Positions 52,546-60,684 of a DNA stretch of 64,000 bases are shown here, piece after piece. Source of the DNA: DAINPP01 sp963667315 (GTDB lineage: Bacteria; Thermotogota; Thermotogae; MWEM01); NCBI GenBank assembly GCA_963667315.1, contig OY763325.1:3906001-3970000 (forward strand), in the 5' to 3' direction. Numbering within the stretch: the stretch's first letter is position 1; every line of letters begins with the position of its first letter. A program made the translations under genes and the position numbers. The notes beneath the pieces are model-generated. The model had not been told where the DNA came from, searched no databases, and saw only the letters and a program-made list of their open reading frames with translations.

Positions 52546-53756
52546 TTTACAACCCCCTTGAAAAGATAAAAGACGTGCTCACCAACAAACGCAGTTTTGT
52601 CGCCAAGTTCTCTTGAACAGGACCTGGTGAACATCTCACATCCATAATCTATATTTTTAATCTTCTTCAGCATTATCACGCTGTCTATTGTTGCAAGGGC
52701 ACAAGCAAATCTTGTACCGCATGGTAGTTTATTAAAAAGGTTTTCGAGACCTTTGGTATCAAATCCCCCACCGATGTGGACAACATCCGGGATAGGCACT
52801 TCATTCAACACTTTATTGAAATCACCATGATAACAAATGATGTTTGGATAAGAAGAGGTGTTGGCGCAGCATTTTTCAAATCTATCAAGAGATTTTTCTA
52901 TTCCGTACACCTTTCCCCTGCATCCTGTCAGAGACGATAACCAGATAGTTGTTGCTCCGCTTCCGGCTCCAAGATCCCAGACAATTTCTCCCGGCCGTAT
53001 ATGCAAAGCAAGTGTGACGAGTGAGCGCGACCATTCACGGGAGACGGGAATGCCTTCCGTATCCAGATTTTCATTCCGGGGAAATTCAGGTGGAAGTACG
53101 TTATCTTCATCGGGAACGAGAAGCAAAATCCATCTTCCGTGCTCATATATAAAGTTTTCGAAATCATCAATCTCTATCACTTTTTCCTTTGAAGTTCCAA
53201 GTTCATAGCCAGCATGAATCTTTACGTTGAACCCTTTAACCGCTACAAGCAGCATCCTGAAAAGTGCTTTGATATCCGCTTCATTCTTGACATAATAGCC
53301 AACACGTCGTCCCATCTTCAGTAAAGAAAGACAAGTGGAACGCGTCTGCACCAGATCAACACTGTTATGGCCACTCACGATAGCGAGCTTGTTCAATTCA
53401 ACTCCCGCTTTTTCGGAGAGATACTCGATTGAAGAGGGGGCACAGACATATTCGAATTCTCCTTTTTTCAATTTTAAGGCAATTTTACGTGCATAACTGA
53501 AGATAAGAGGACTACCGCCCACGACGACAACGGCATCTTTCTTTTCCTTCATTCGTTTTATCAATTTATCTATCTTATCCGGTTTTAAAGATGAATATAT
53601 GTCGAGCTCTTCAATTTCACCTGTACAATTTAAGGCTTTTGGAATGTCCAGCGAGTGTTTGAAACCGACTATTAATTCAGCCTTTTTCAGGATGTTTGTC
53701 GCTTTTATTGAGATATCATTGATGTTGTTTAAGCCTGTTCCAAGTAGGTAGATCAT
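52542..53756 (-). CDS. cbiET: Fused cobalt-precorrin-7 C5-methyltransferase / cobalt-precorrin-6B C15-methyltransferase CbiET
   Basis: 404 residues. The N-terminal half is the CbiE methylase (YLLGTGLNN, VVVVGGSPLIFSYARKI, EFEYVCAPSSIEYLSEKAG). From about residue 215 comes CbiT (GIPVSREWSRSLVTLALH, IVWDLGAGSGATTIWLSSL, IPDVVHIGGGF), a SAM-binding Rossmann methyltransferase and decarboxylase. The fusion corresponds to CobL. AGGAG lies just upstream of the ATG. A 68-base gap separates it from cbiD, the largest in the upper operon. Confidence 0.94.
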   Translation of the reverse strand: MIYLLGTGLNNINDISIKATNILKKAELIVGFKHSLDIPKALNCTGEIEELDIYSSLKPDKIDKLIKRMKEKKDAVVVVGGSPLIFSYARKIALKLKKGEFEYVCAPSSIEYLSEKAGVELNKLAIVSGHNSVDLVQTRSTCLSLLKMGRRVGYYVKNEADIKALFRMLLVAVKGFNVKIHAGYELGTSKEKVIEIDDFENFIYEHGRWILLLVPDEDNVLPPEFPRNENLDTEGIPVSREWSRSLVTLALHIRPGEIVWDLGAGSGATTIWLSSLTGCRGKVYGIEKSLDRFEKCCANTSSYPNIICYHGDFNKVLNEVPIPDVVHIGGGFDTKGLENLFNKLPCGTRFACALATIDSVIMLKKIKNIDYGCEMFTRSCSRELGDKTAFVGEHVFYLFKGVVK

Positions 53757-53824
53757 TTTTTCTCCTTTTAATTGCTCTTATTTGTTATGTAGGTTGTTGT
53801 TTTGCTCTCTGAGTTTCGTTAAGC

Positions 53825-54898
53825 TCACAGACAAAAATCTCCAATAATATTGTCCTTGTTCATCATTGTTACCCTGAAGGAAATTCCTCTCTCTCCGTCA
53901 GGATCAAAAAAATCCTTCAATTTAAAAACAGCAGCTTCAGAAAGTGAATTAAACAGCTTTCTCACATTAACCTTGTGCCTTTCCAAAATTCCAATGACAG
54001 AAGAAAAAGGTTTTGCATTCATAATTTCCGAAACGATAGCGGTATCATAAAAACCAGTCTGCATCATACAGTACAACGCCATCAGTTCACTTTTACTATC
54101 TGAATAGCGGCTGTCAGTGTTCAGATTTCCGCCGGAAATCTTGATCAGCTTCTGAAAGGCTCCGCAAAGATGAATTCTTTTCAAGTCTTTTTCTATGAGA
54201 TTTCGGATCGCGTAGCCAAAATGATTCCCGCAGATGATGATGTTCTCAGCTTTCCCAAAATTCTGAATAAAGTATTTTTCGCCTCTGCCGCCAAGGACAA
54301 GGACACTTTCTTTGAATCCTTTCGCTTTCAGAACGTCCATCATGGGAAGCAGAGATTCACGCCAGGCCTGTTCACTCATTGGTTCAACGATGCCGGAAGT
54401 TCCCAGGATTGAAATGCCGCCTTTTACACCAACCTTGCTGTTCAACGTGGATTTCGCCAGTTCTTCACCCTTTTCTACATTCACGGTTACTCTGGCATTT
54501 TCTATTTTGAATTCTTTTAATACCGCTTTCATCATCTCTCGAGGCACGGTGTTTATAGCCGGTTCTCCGATTGGAAGACCAAGACCATCCAGTGTTACCC
54601 TGCCAACCCCAAAGTCACTGTCAAAGGTAATTCCCCATGAGTCAAAACGTATATCACAGGCAGTTGAAACCAGACAGCCGTGAGTGATATCCGCATCATC
54701 TCCGGCATCTTTGATGACAAAGGCAAAGTATCGATCTTTTATCTTCTGATAATCTTCTATTTTAATCGTAAGGTGTTTATCATCCGGCAGGTTCACGACA
54801 ACTGCTTCAGGCTGTTCGCCTTTCAGTTGAAATAATATTGAAGCTTTTAATGCCGCAGTTGCAGCAGTTCCGGTTGTAAACCCCTTTTTAAGTGTCAT
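53825..54898 (-). CDS. cbiD: Cobalt-precorrin-5B C1-methyltransferase CbiD
   Basis: 357 residues. The start KKGFTTGTAATAALKAS and KDAGDDADITHGCLV are the CbiD marks, followed by GVGRVTLDGLGLPIGEPAIN and GTSGIVEPMSEQAWRESL. SAM-dependent methylation at C1. The ATG overlaps the cbiC stop codon by 1 base. Confidence 0.96.
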   Translation of the reverse strand: MTLKKGFTTGTAATAALKASILFQLKGEQPEAVVVNLPDDKHLTIKIEDYQKIKDRYFAFVIKDAGDDADITHGCLVSTACDIRFDSWGITFDSDFGVGRVTLDGLGLPIGEPAINTVPREMMKAVLKEFKIENARVTVNVEKGEELAKSTLNSKVGVKGGISILGTSGIVEPMSEQAWRESLLPMMDVLKAKGFKESVLVLGGRGEKYFIQNFGKAENIIICGNHFGYAIRNLIEKDLKRIHLCGAFQKLIKISGGNLNTDSRYSDSKSELMALYCMMQTGFYDTAIVSEIMNAKPFSSVIGILERHKVNVRKLFNSLSEAAVFKLKDFFDPDGERGISFRVTMMNKDNIIGDFCL

Positions 54899-55539
54899 TA
54901 GCCCTTATTCCCCTCTCTTTTTATAAACTGTTTCAGGAATTCAAAAGAGGTATATTTCAACAAGGCGTTCGTTATTGCAGCTGCTATCGTACTTCCCCCA
55001 TGACTGCCGGAAATAGAGATGTGAGGAACATCTGAATAGATGAGTTTTGCCTTCCATTCCGAAGCACCGACAAAACCAACGGGAACGCCGATAATGAAAG
55101 ATGGAGAAGGACCTTCCAGTAATCTTCTCAACGCTGTTGGTGCATTTCCGATGACGAAGAGGGCATCACCCTGTGAAAGTGCATGTTCCATGCATAGATA
55201 TGAGCGAGAAACGCCCAATTTCTTTGCACTCTCGGCAATATCCTGATCACTGATATAACATTCGTATGAAAAATCCGGAAATTTTACTTTTGATATACCT
55301 GAAAGGACCATGTTGACATCCGTAACGATTCTGGATGTGGCAATGGCTTTTAAGGAATGCTCATAGAAGTTTTCTGAAAAAGTGACAGCTTCACCGATTC
55401 TCGGATCACCTGTTGTATGAACAACTCGTTTAACAACTTCCCATTCAAAATCGTTGTAACGGTTGCGTGTTCCCCTGTTCTTCATGATAGATGTGATGAT
55501 TTCAAAACTCTTGTTTTCAATATCTGATGGATTCAGCAA
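54898..55539 (-). CDS. cbiC: Cobalt-precorrin-8 methylmutase CbiC
   Basis: 213 residues. It moves the C11 methyl group to C12, giving cobyrinic acid. Marks: IENKSFEIITSIM, RVVHTTGDPRIGEAVTF with the catalytic histidine, NAPTALRRLLE and GVPVGFVGASEWKAKL. The start is TTG at 55539, 8 bases after AGGAG. First gene behind the cobalamin riboswitch. Confidence 0.95.
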   Translation of the reverse strand: MLNPSDIENKSFEIITSIMKNRGTRNRYNDFEWEVVKRVVHTTGDPRIGEAVTFSENFYEHSLKAIATSRIVTDVNMVLSGISKVKFPDFSYECYISDQDIAESAKKLGVSRSYLCMEHALSQGDALFVIGNAPTALRRLLEGPSPSFIIGVPVGFVGASEWKAKLIYSDVPHISISGSHGGSTIAAAITNALLKYTSFEFLKQFIKREGNKG

Positions 55540-55642
55540 TTTTAGGTCTCCTGTCCCGCCACTCCGAAAATGTATGCAGGTAGAAACCTCAGAAAGAAAA
55601 AAGTTCTGCTTTTATTACCGGAAAAGCGACTTGTTGTTGATC

Positions 55643-55795
55643 TTCAGACAGGTCTCCCGACTTACGGATCAGTCTACTAATCACGCCTTCCCGGTTGCCC
55701 AGTGGCATCTTGTGACGTTCGTCCCCGCTTACGGTGGCCGGACCGTTTCGGATTCTCACCGAATTCCATTTCAAAACATGAAGGATCGTTCTGAA
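55643..55795 (-). ncRNA. Cobalamin riboswitch
   Basis: Minus-strand RNA with the B12 box (plus-strand AGTGGCATCTTGTGAC at 55701-55716, i.e. GATGCCACTGG in the RNA) and the preceding conserved GGTCCGGCCACCGTAA. GAATCCG on the 5' side, the GGGCAACCGGGAAGGCG core and GTCGGGAGACCTGTC on the 3' side are also present. P1 can form between TTCAGA (55795-55790) and TCTGAA (55648-55643). It is of the AdoCbl class by its box and core. It should repress the whole cbi operon when cobalamin is plentiful; the platform is not resolved, and sequestration of the cbiC AGGAG or a terminator are both possible. Confidence 0.95.
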
Positions 55796-55827
55796 TGTCC
55801 GAAGATATTCATATTTAATTCGGAAAC

Positions 55828-55833
55828 ATTATA
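55828..55833 (-). promoter_or_regulatory. -10 box of the cobalamin operon promoter
   Basis: TATAAT on the minus strand, about 33 bases before the first riboswitch stem. No good -35 match is found at 17 bases, so the assignment rests on position and the -10. Confidence 0.55.
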
Positions 55834-55845
55834 ACATTTCTTGTT

Positions 55846-55874
55846 AAAAAAACCATACGGCTTGTGTGATGGTT
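55846..55874 (-). terminator. Terminator of the ElaA-like gene
   Basis: Minus strand AACCAT (55874-55869) pairs with ATGGTT (55856-55851) around a 12-base loop, followed by a run of T. The stem is short. Confidence 0.55.
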
Positions 55875-55940
55875 CATTATACGAGCAGCTATAAAATTTT
55901 GTTGCTTGTTAATCGGCAATTTCAGTAATGCTTAAGAACC

Positions 55941-56384
55941 CTATTTCGAATACAGCATCTCCTGATGCGGGATATCATCTTCGAGATACATCTCCGATAC
56001 AGCTGAAAAACCGAGACTTTTGTAAAACTCAACGAGATATTGCTGTGCTGAAATTCGAATAGACGTTTCGTTCAAACTGCTCTCAATGAAATCAATCGCT
56101 TTTAACATCAGTTTTCTTGCAAGGGATTTCTTTCGTTGGTTCTCTTTAACCAGAACCCTTCCAATAGAGATTTCATCGTATGATATTCCCTTTTCTAAAA
56201 TTCTTAAATAAGCAATAATCTCTCCGTTTTCTTCAAAATACAGATGATATGCCCATTGGTCTTTACCATCACAATCCTGATAAACACAATTTTGTTCTAC
56301 AACAAAGATTTCATTTCTGACCTTAAGGATTTTGTATAGTTCACTGTTGTTTAGCTCATCAAAATATTTCATCTGAAAATTCAT
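55941..56384 (-). CDS. ElaA-family GNAT acetyltransferase
   Basis: 147 residues. ElaA pattern: LKVRNEIFVVEQNCVYQDCDGKDQWAYHLYF, then AYLRILEKG, SIGRVLVKENQRKKSLARKLM for acetyl-CoA binding, and ISAQQYLVEFYKSLGF at the end. The acceptor is unknown for the family. GGGGAAA precedes the ATG. Single gene. Confidence 0.92.
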   Translation of the reverse strand: MNFQMKYFDELNNSELYKILKVRNEIFVVEQNCVYQDCDGKDQWAYHLYFEENGEIIAYLRILEKGISYDEISIGRVLVKENQRKKSLARKLMLKAIDFIESSLNETSIRISAQQYLVEFYKSLGFSAVSEMYLEDDIPHQEMLYSK

Positions 56385-56472
56385 TAAGTTTTCCCCTTTA
56401 ACGTATGAATTTTTTACGAAGTTTTATTCAGTATTTTATTATGGAATGGTTAAAATAAAGTGGTACCGGAAC

Positions 56473-56598
56473 TTAAATGATTTGATGCAAGAAGATATTT
56501 ATGTCCTCTTTGGTCTTTATTCCCAGAGCCTTTAATTTCTTATCCACTTCACTTCTTAATTCTGAATCAACAGAAATACATCTTCGTTCTTTTGACAC
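56473..56598 (-). CDS. RelB/DinJ-like ribbon-helix-helix antitoxin, orphan
   Basis: A 41-residue protein starting at GTG (56598), with AGAGGTG 6-7 bases upstream and a TATAAT about 45 bases upstream (56635-56640). The sequence RCISVDSELRSEVDKKLKAL then GIKTKEDINIFLHQII has the beta strand and two helices of RelB/DinJ antitoxins, whose helix 2 usually reads EAINLFLKQ. The usual C-terminal toxin-wrapping part (about 40 residues) is missing and no toxin gene follows. It is either a decayed antitoxin or a minimal DNA-binding protein. Confidence 0.6.
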   Translation of the reverse strand: MSKERRCISVDSELRSEVDKKLKALGIKTKEDINIFLHQII

Positions 56599-56647
56599 GA
56601 TCTCACCTCTTTACTAATTTATTTACAGTGATCTATTATACACAATG

Positions 56648-56773
56648 TTATTTGATTTTTTTCTTTTGTTTTTTCATGTTTAATAGAATTGATGCTAGTT
56701 CATACCCATTATCCACTTCTATAAGAAAGTAATCATCTTTAAACTCTTTGAAAGTTACCATCGGAATTGTCAT
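56648..56773 (-). CDS. Small open frame of 41 residues, doubtful
   Basis: ATG at 56773, stop at 56648. The product has a charged, partly amphipathic body (FKEFKDDYFLIEVDNGYEL) and a Lys-rich tail. It is not recognised. No ribosome site is visible, and it starts 12 bases after the hairpin ending the lipoprotein gene. It could be the remnant of a gene once paired with the RelB-like frame 50 bases downstream. Confidence 0.3.
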   Translation of the reverse strand: MTIPMVTFKEFKDDYFLIEVDNGYELASILLNMKKQKKKIK

Positions 56774-56784
56774 TGTGTCTTATG

Positions 56785-56831
56785 AAAAAGGCAATCACTG
56801 CATTTCAATTATTTGAGGTGATTGCCTTTTT
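56785..56831. terminator. Terminator of the TetR-lipoprotein operon
   Basis: AAAAAGGCAATCAC (56785-56798) and GTGATTGCCTTTTT (56818-56831) form a perfect 14-base stem with a 19-base loop, ending in A5/T5. It is 50 bases past the lipoprotein stop. Confidence 0.9.
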
Positions 56832-56880
56832 AAACAATACGATAATCAGTAAAGCTGGTTGATTCTAACTTTGCTCTGAT

Positions 56881-59751
56881 TTATTCTGAAGTACTCCAGA
56901 CCTGAATACCCGGATACCGATTGTTGATGACATAAATATCGCCATATGTCCAGACGACTTCTTCCCCAACAATTTCCGCTTCTCTGTAAAGGAAAGCTTT
57001 GAAGAATAGGGTATCATCCGCATAATCGGATGTTTCTCCGGTTTGATCTATCTGGAAACTGCTGATGAGAGTACCGTCAGACTGGAAGATTGAAACAAAA
57101 TACTCTTCAGCTTCCGTAACCGATGTGATCATAAAATTTGTCGTTGTAGCGTCCAATTCGTGCATGGAAATATCTACCGCTTCACCGAGTGTGGCCGGCA
57201 TGGTGAACAGAAGTTCTGAAGTTCTCCCGTCAACCCTTTCTGGAGAAAGTAAAAGCATTTTTATCGCTTTAACAAAATTGTCTTTATCTACGGTGATAAG
57301 CTGTTCATGCAGCGAATTTCCACTGTAATTGATTTCTGTAAAGCTTTTTGTTTCACCCGGTACATCAACGCATTGGTATTCCGGTGCACTGTCATTGGTT
57401 TCGCCGGGATAATGCCCTTCAATCTTTTTATCCGTTGCATCATCCGTCTTCTGAACGAGATTTCTGATTCGGCTGCTTTCGTATTTCAGTTGCCCCGGAA
57501 CAGATTGATACCCCTGAAGGTTTGGGATGATTCCATTATAGGCGTTTGCTGAAGTGAGCCGTTCGATATAATAATCAAGTTGTTCGAAAAATTCCGAATT
57601 CATATAGTCTGATTTTAACGCCGTTGTATCCCTGGCAACCTTTAACCCGGTAAGTGTCATTGTATGATCGTCGTTTATCTCGTAGATTCGTTTATCACCA
57701 CTGTTGTTTTTTCCAAACGCAATGACTTTTTTTCCGGTTTTTGAGGTCTTTATTAGATCTATCGGACTTTTAATACTGTCTGTACCGATGATATTTTTCA
57801 AGGTGTATTTGTTTTTATCCTGACAGGAGCAGTTAATAACACATTGGATTTGTTCAGATTCCCCAAAATCATTGATCCCTACCATAAAAATAGCCGCCTC
57901 ATCATTTTTCGGAATACGAACGTTAATGGTAAATATGCCATTCTCATAATTGGCCATGCCGTTCCCACCATCCACTGAGGAGATGAAATAAGACACTTTA
58001 TTACAATTCTGTCCCCTTATCTTTATGGTGACATCACAATGATCTTCATTTTCGGTGCAGTATACAACTGAAGGAGGTGGTTCTGCGAATTCAATGATCG
58101 GAAGTTCACCCTTCTCGACGGTTGCCGTTATTTTGTTTGAATCTCCGTTGTCGTTACTTCCCTGAATTTCTATCGCGTTTTGTCCATCTGTCGTTCCAAC
58201 GAAGGTATCGTAACGATGAAGTGTTTTGCCATCTGGCGTCTGCACGATTTCACCCTGAGGATCGGGGATGTTGTTCAGGATTCCGTTGTTTTTGATGTTT
58301 AATTGTTTTAAAACTTGATCGGCCAGGATTTTGATGTTTAAAGTGGCCTCGGTCGTCAGTTCCGGGATTTCCTCTTCCGTTTCGATAACCGGTTCGCTTT
58401 CTAAAGGTTTTACAGTCACTTCAAATTTCAAAGCATTTGACTGATTCGGTAAGTAACTTTCATTCAAACCTAAATTATTATTGGGATGAAGAGAATTTAA
58501 ACAGGCTATACTTACCTTGTTTATTTTACCGTTTTCCGCGAGAGGTACACCTATGGTATAAATATATTTTCCATTTACTTTTACCGGGTTGTTTGAGTCT
58601 ATAAATGCGGGGATATCAGATTCAAAAAATTCTCCGTTGTCTGTATAAGCACTCGTACAGAACACGGCAACCGGTTGATTGGTTTCAATTTTTACAATTG
58701 CCATCTCATCGGCTTCAACTTCTGACGGCGGTTGTTCCGCAAAGGCTATTTGCAGCTTTTCAAATTCATCCTGCTTTTGTTTTTCACTTGAAGCAATTTG
58801 CTGGATCTTATTTCCGGATGTGGGGTAGGTGGCATTACCGCTTTCTGATACGGGGATATCCGGATTGGCTCCTTCGCGCTTTACCTTTCGGGCAGAAGTT
58901 CCTGAAGCTGAAAAGGCTTCTCTTGAGAGACACTCACCCGTTTCATTGAAGATCATTTCATACAGTTGTTCACTGCATCTTGTGATGAGGGCGAGCTGTG
59001 CTTTATCGGTCTCGTATACGGCAACTACACTTTCGCCTTCTGTGAGCTCAAGCGAAATGAACACGCCATCTTTTTTTAAAATCTTATTTTCCAGCAGGAC
59101 AAGGATTTGATCAAACATCGTGAAGGGGCCAAAGATAATGTTCTCATCTGTAAGATTACCAAATTGTTCCTGTGACGAGGCTTCACCGTTTTCAGGATTC
59201 AAGATAAGACAGGTATGTGTATTATTTTGAACTGTCATAACAGCGAGGTGGTTCTCATTGTTTTGTACAACCTTTCCGATACTGAGGACTGTTTTCCCCT
59301 CAGTTGTCAGATTATTTTCCCAAATAACCGTACCGTTCAGATCACAGGCACCAATCGTTGATCCTTTCATAAAGCAGATGTTATCATTAAAAAAAATGAA
59401 ACGGTCTGAATTTTCCAGGGTAGTCGTTAATTGAGTCGCTGCCTCTGAGTAGCTTCCGTATTTGGATTCCAGAACATACAATCCCTGTAGTTGTTCCTCT
59501 GCTCTCACAGGTCGCCCGGAGACGGTTGATGTCCCTTCGTACAGCAGATAAAGGTTGTCGTATCCGCTTTCAAGCGGTTGAACTGCGATTAACGCAAGGG
59601 TATCAGTAGAAGATAATGAAAAGCTTTTTCCTTCTCTCAGTGTTGTGTTAATCGTGAGACCGGTGGGGGATATACAACTGATAAAGATGAACAATGAGAG
59701 GATTGACAGCAAACAGATATAGAAGAAGTGATATCTTTTTTTTGCAAACAT
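56881..59751 (-). CDS. Large lipoprotein of unknown function
   Basis: 956 residues with a lipoprotein signal (SLFIFISC, Cys26). The first 280 residues alternate short beta strands with LNGTVIWENN and DNICFMKG motifs like a beta-propeller. Residues about 290-340 are a charged linker. Two related segments share F-A-E-x-P-P-S-x-V (IAFAEQPPSEVEADE about 340 and IEFAEPPPSVVYCTE about 560), each followed by an Ig-like beta stretch. The C-terminal third again looks propeller-like (GDIYVINNRYPGIQVW). No catalytic motif was found. It lies 32 bases behind a TetR gene and is probably controlled by it. AGGAGG precedes the ATG. Confidence 0.75.
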   Translation of the reverse strand: MFAKKRYHFFYICLLSILSLFIFISCISPTGLTINTTLREGKSFSLSSTDTLALIAVQPLESGYDNLYLLYEGTSTVSGRPVRAEEQLQGLYVLESKYGSYSEAATQLTTTLENSDRFIFFNDNICFMKGSTIGACDLNGTVIWENNLTTEGKTVLSIGKVVQNNENHLAVMTVQNNTHTCLILNPENGEASSQEQFGNLTDENIIFGPFTMFDQILVLLENKILKKDGVFISLELTEGESVVAVYETDKAQLALITRCSEQLYEMIFNETGECLSREAFSASGTSARKVKREGANPDIPVSESGNATYPTSGNKIQQIASSEKQKQDEFEKLQIAFAEQPPSEVEADEMAIVKIETNQPVAVFCTSAYTDNGEFFESDIPAFIDSNNPVKVNGKYIYTIGVPLAENGKINKVSIACLNSLHPNNNLGLNESYLPNQSNALKFEVTVKPLESEPVIETEEEIPELTTEATLNIKILADQVLKQLNIKNNGILNNIPDPQGEIVQTPDGKTLHRYDTFVGTTDGQNAIEIQGSNDNGDSNKITATVEKGELPIIEFAEPPPSVVYCTENEDHCDVTIKIRGQNCNKVSYFISSVDGGNGMANYENGIFTINVRIPKNDEAAIFMVGINDFGESEQIQCVINCSCQDKNKYTLKNIIGTDSIKSPIDLIKTSKTGKKVIAFGKNNSGDKRIYEINDDHTMTLTGLKVARDTTALKSDYMNSEFFEQLDYYIERLTSANAYNGIIPNLQGYQSVPGQLKYESSRIRNLVQKTDDATDKKIEGHYPGETNDSAPEYQCVDVPGETKSFTEINYSGNSLHEQLITVDKDNFVKAIKMLLLSPERVDGRTSELLFTMPATLGEAVDISMHELDATTTNFMITSVTEAEEYFVSIFQSDGTLISSFQIDQTGETSDYADDTLFFKAFLYREAEIVGEEVVWTYGDIYVINNRYPGIQVWSTSE

Positions 59752-59783
59752 TTCGTGACCTCCTTATTTTATTGAAATGAAAC

Positions 59784-60404
59784 TTATTGTTCTATAATCC
59801 AGCCTTTCATGACAAATTCTATCTTTTGTTTAAAGGCTTGTTTTAGCGTTTCACGATCGTATTCATCCGAATAGATATATGTCATTATCTCCATTATGGC
59901 AACCGAGAAAATCGAATAAGCGGCTGTTGAACGGTCTGTTTTAATCATCAACCCTTTATCCATACATTCCTGAAGCAGTTCTTCCAGATTTTCAACCACC
60001 TTGTAATCCAATTCCATCAAATTCTGAAGTGTCTTTGATTTCTTTTTCAGGAACCATGTCAAGACATGTGCCATCTCTCTTAAAAAGGATTTTGGCATAC
60101 CGACAGGCCCCTTTATCGCATCAATCAGAAGATCGTAAACCATTTCTACAACGTTTGATTGCAATTGGATTGGTTTTGCCAGGTGTTGTTCGAGGAATTT
60201 ATATTTTTCAGCCATGCATTCAATGAAGAGATATTCCTTCGATTTAAAGTAATTGAACAGGGTCCCTTCCGCTATCCCGACAGCTTTTGCGATTTCTTTT
60301 GTTCGGGTGGCTTCATAGCCCTTTTCGGAAAAGAGTTTATAACTTTCTTCGATAATTCTTGCACGTATTATCCCTTTTTGTTCTTTATTCAGTCTGGCAG
60401 ACAT
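59784..60404 (-). CDS. TetR-family repressor, first of the lipoprotein operon
   Basis: 206 residues from the ATG at 60404 (AGGTG upstream); an earlier ATG at 60434 lies inside the operator. The DNA-binding domain is at about 15-60: RIIEESYKLFSEKGYEATRTKEIAKAVGIAEGTLFNYFKSKEYLF. The C-terminal ligand domain is all helical and of unknown specificity. It probably represses its own operon through the palindrome at 60421-60434. Confidence 0.92.
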   Translation of the reverse strand: MSARLNKEQKGIIRARIIEESYKLFSEKGYEATRTKEIAKAVGIAEGTLFNYFKSKEYLFIECMAEKYKFLEQHLAKPIQLQSNVVEMVYDLLIDAIKGPVGMPKSFLREMAHVLTWFLKKKSKTLQNLMELDYKVVENLEELLQECMDKGLMIKTDRSTAAYSIFSVAIMEIMTYIYSDEYDRETLKQAFKQKIEFVMKGWIIEQ

Positions 60405-60420
60405 CTTTTCACCTTTTAAT

Positions 60421-60463
60421 ATGAGTATACTCATATAATATACTCAAATGTTGCTTTTGTCAA
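60421..60463 (-). promoter_or_regulatory. Promoter and palindromic operator of the TetR-lipoprotein operon
   Basis: Minus strand TTGACA (60463-60458), 17 bases, TATTAT (60440-60435). The perfect palindrome ATGAGTATACTCAT (60421-60434) directly follows the -10, and a further TGAGTATA half lies in the spacer. This is the expected arrangement for TetR autorepression. Confidence 0.82.
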
Positions 60464-60684
60464 TAGCGTTAAAAATTGGTAGGTTCAGATTGTTTGTGTT
60501 ACAGTATCTGTATTTGAGGATCCTTGAAATATAAAAATTCAAATCAGCAATATGGATTTAAGAAGAAAGAAGTTTTTGGATGAAATGGGTGTTCTTGAAT
60601 TTATCAAGAGGGGGTTGTTTTTTTGATAGCATTTAGCGAGGCTGTTTCTCAGGATGATTCAGCAAATAGGCTGATTGCTAATTT

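Larger units (their letters stand above)
55540..55940. other. Leader region of the cobalamin operon
   Basis: This 401-base gap holds, on the minus strand in order, the terminator of the ElaA gene (55846-55874), a TATAAT -10 (55828-55833), the riboswitch (55643-55795) and about 100 bases of expression platform before cbiC. The short open frames here are products of the riboswitch sequence and not genes. Confidence 0.8.

Noticed and set aside
55463..55834. Open frames on both strands over the cobalamin riboswitch
   Set aside because: The sequence is explained by the conserved riboswitch core; there are no ribosome sites and no protein similarity.
60554..60628. 24-codon frame beginning MDLRRKKFLDEMG
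   Set aside because: Too short, without a ribosome site. It may be a decayed gene fragment, but nothing supports translation.
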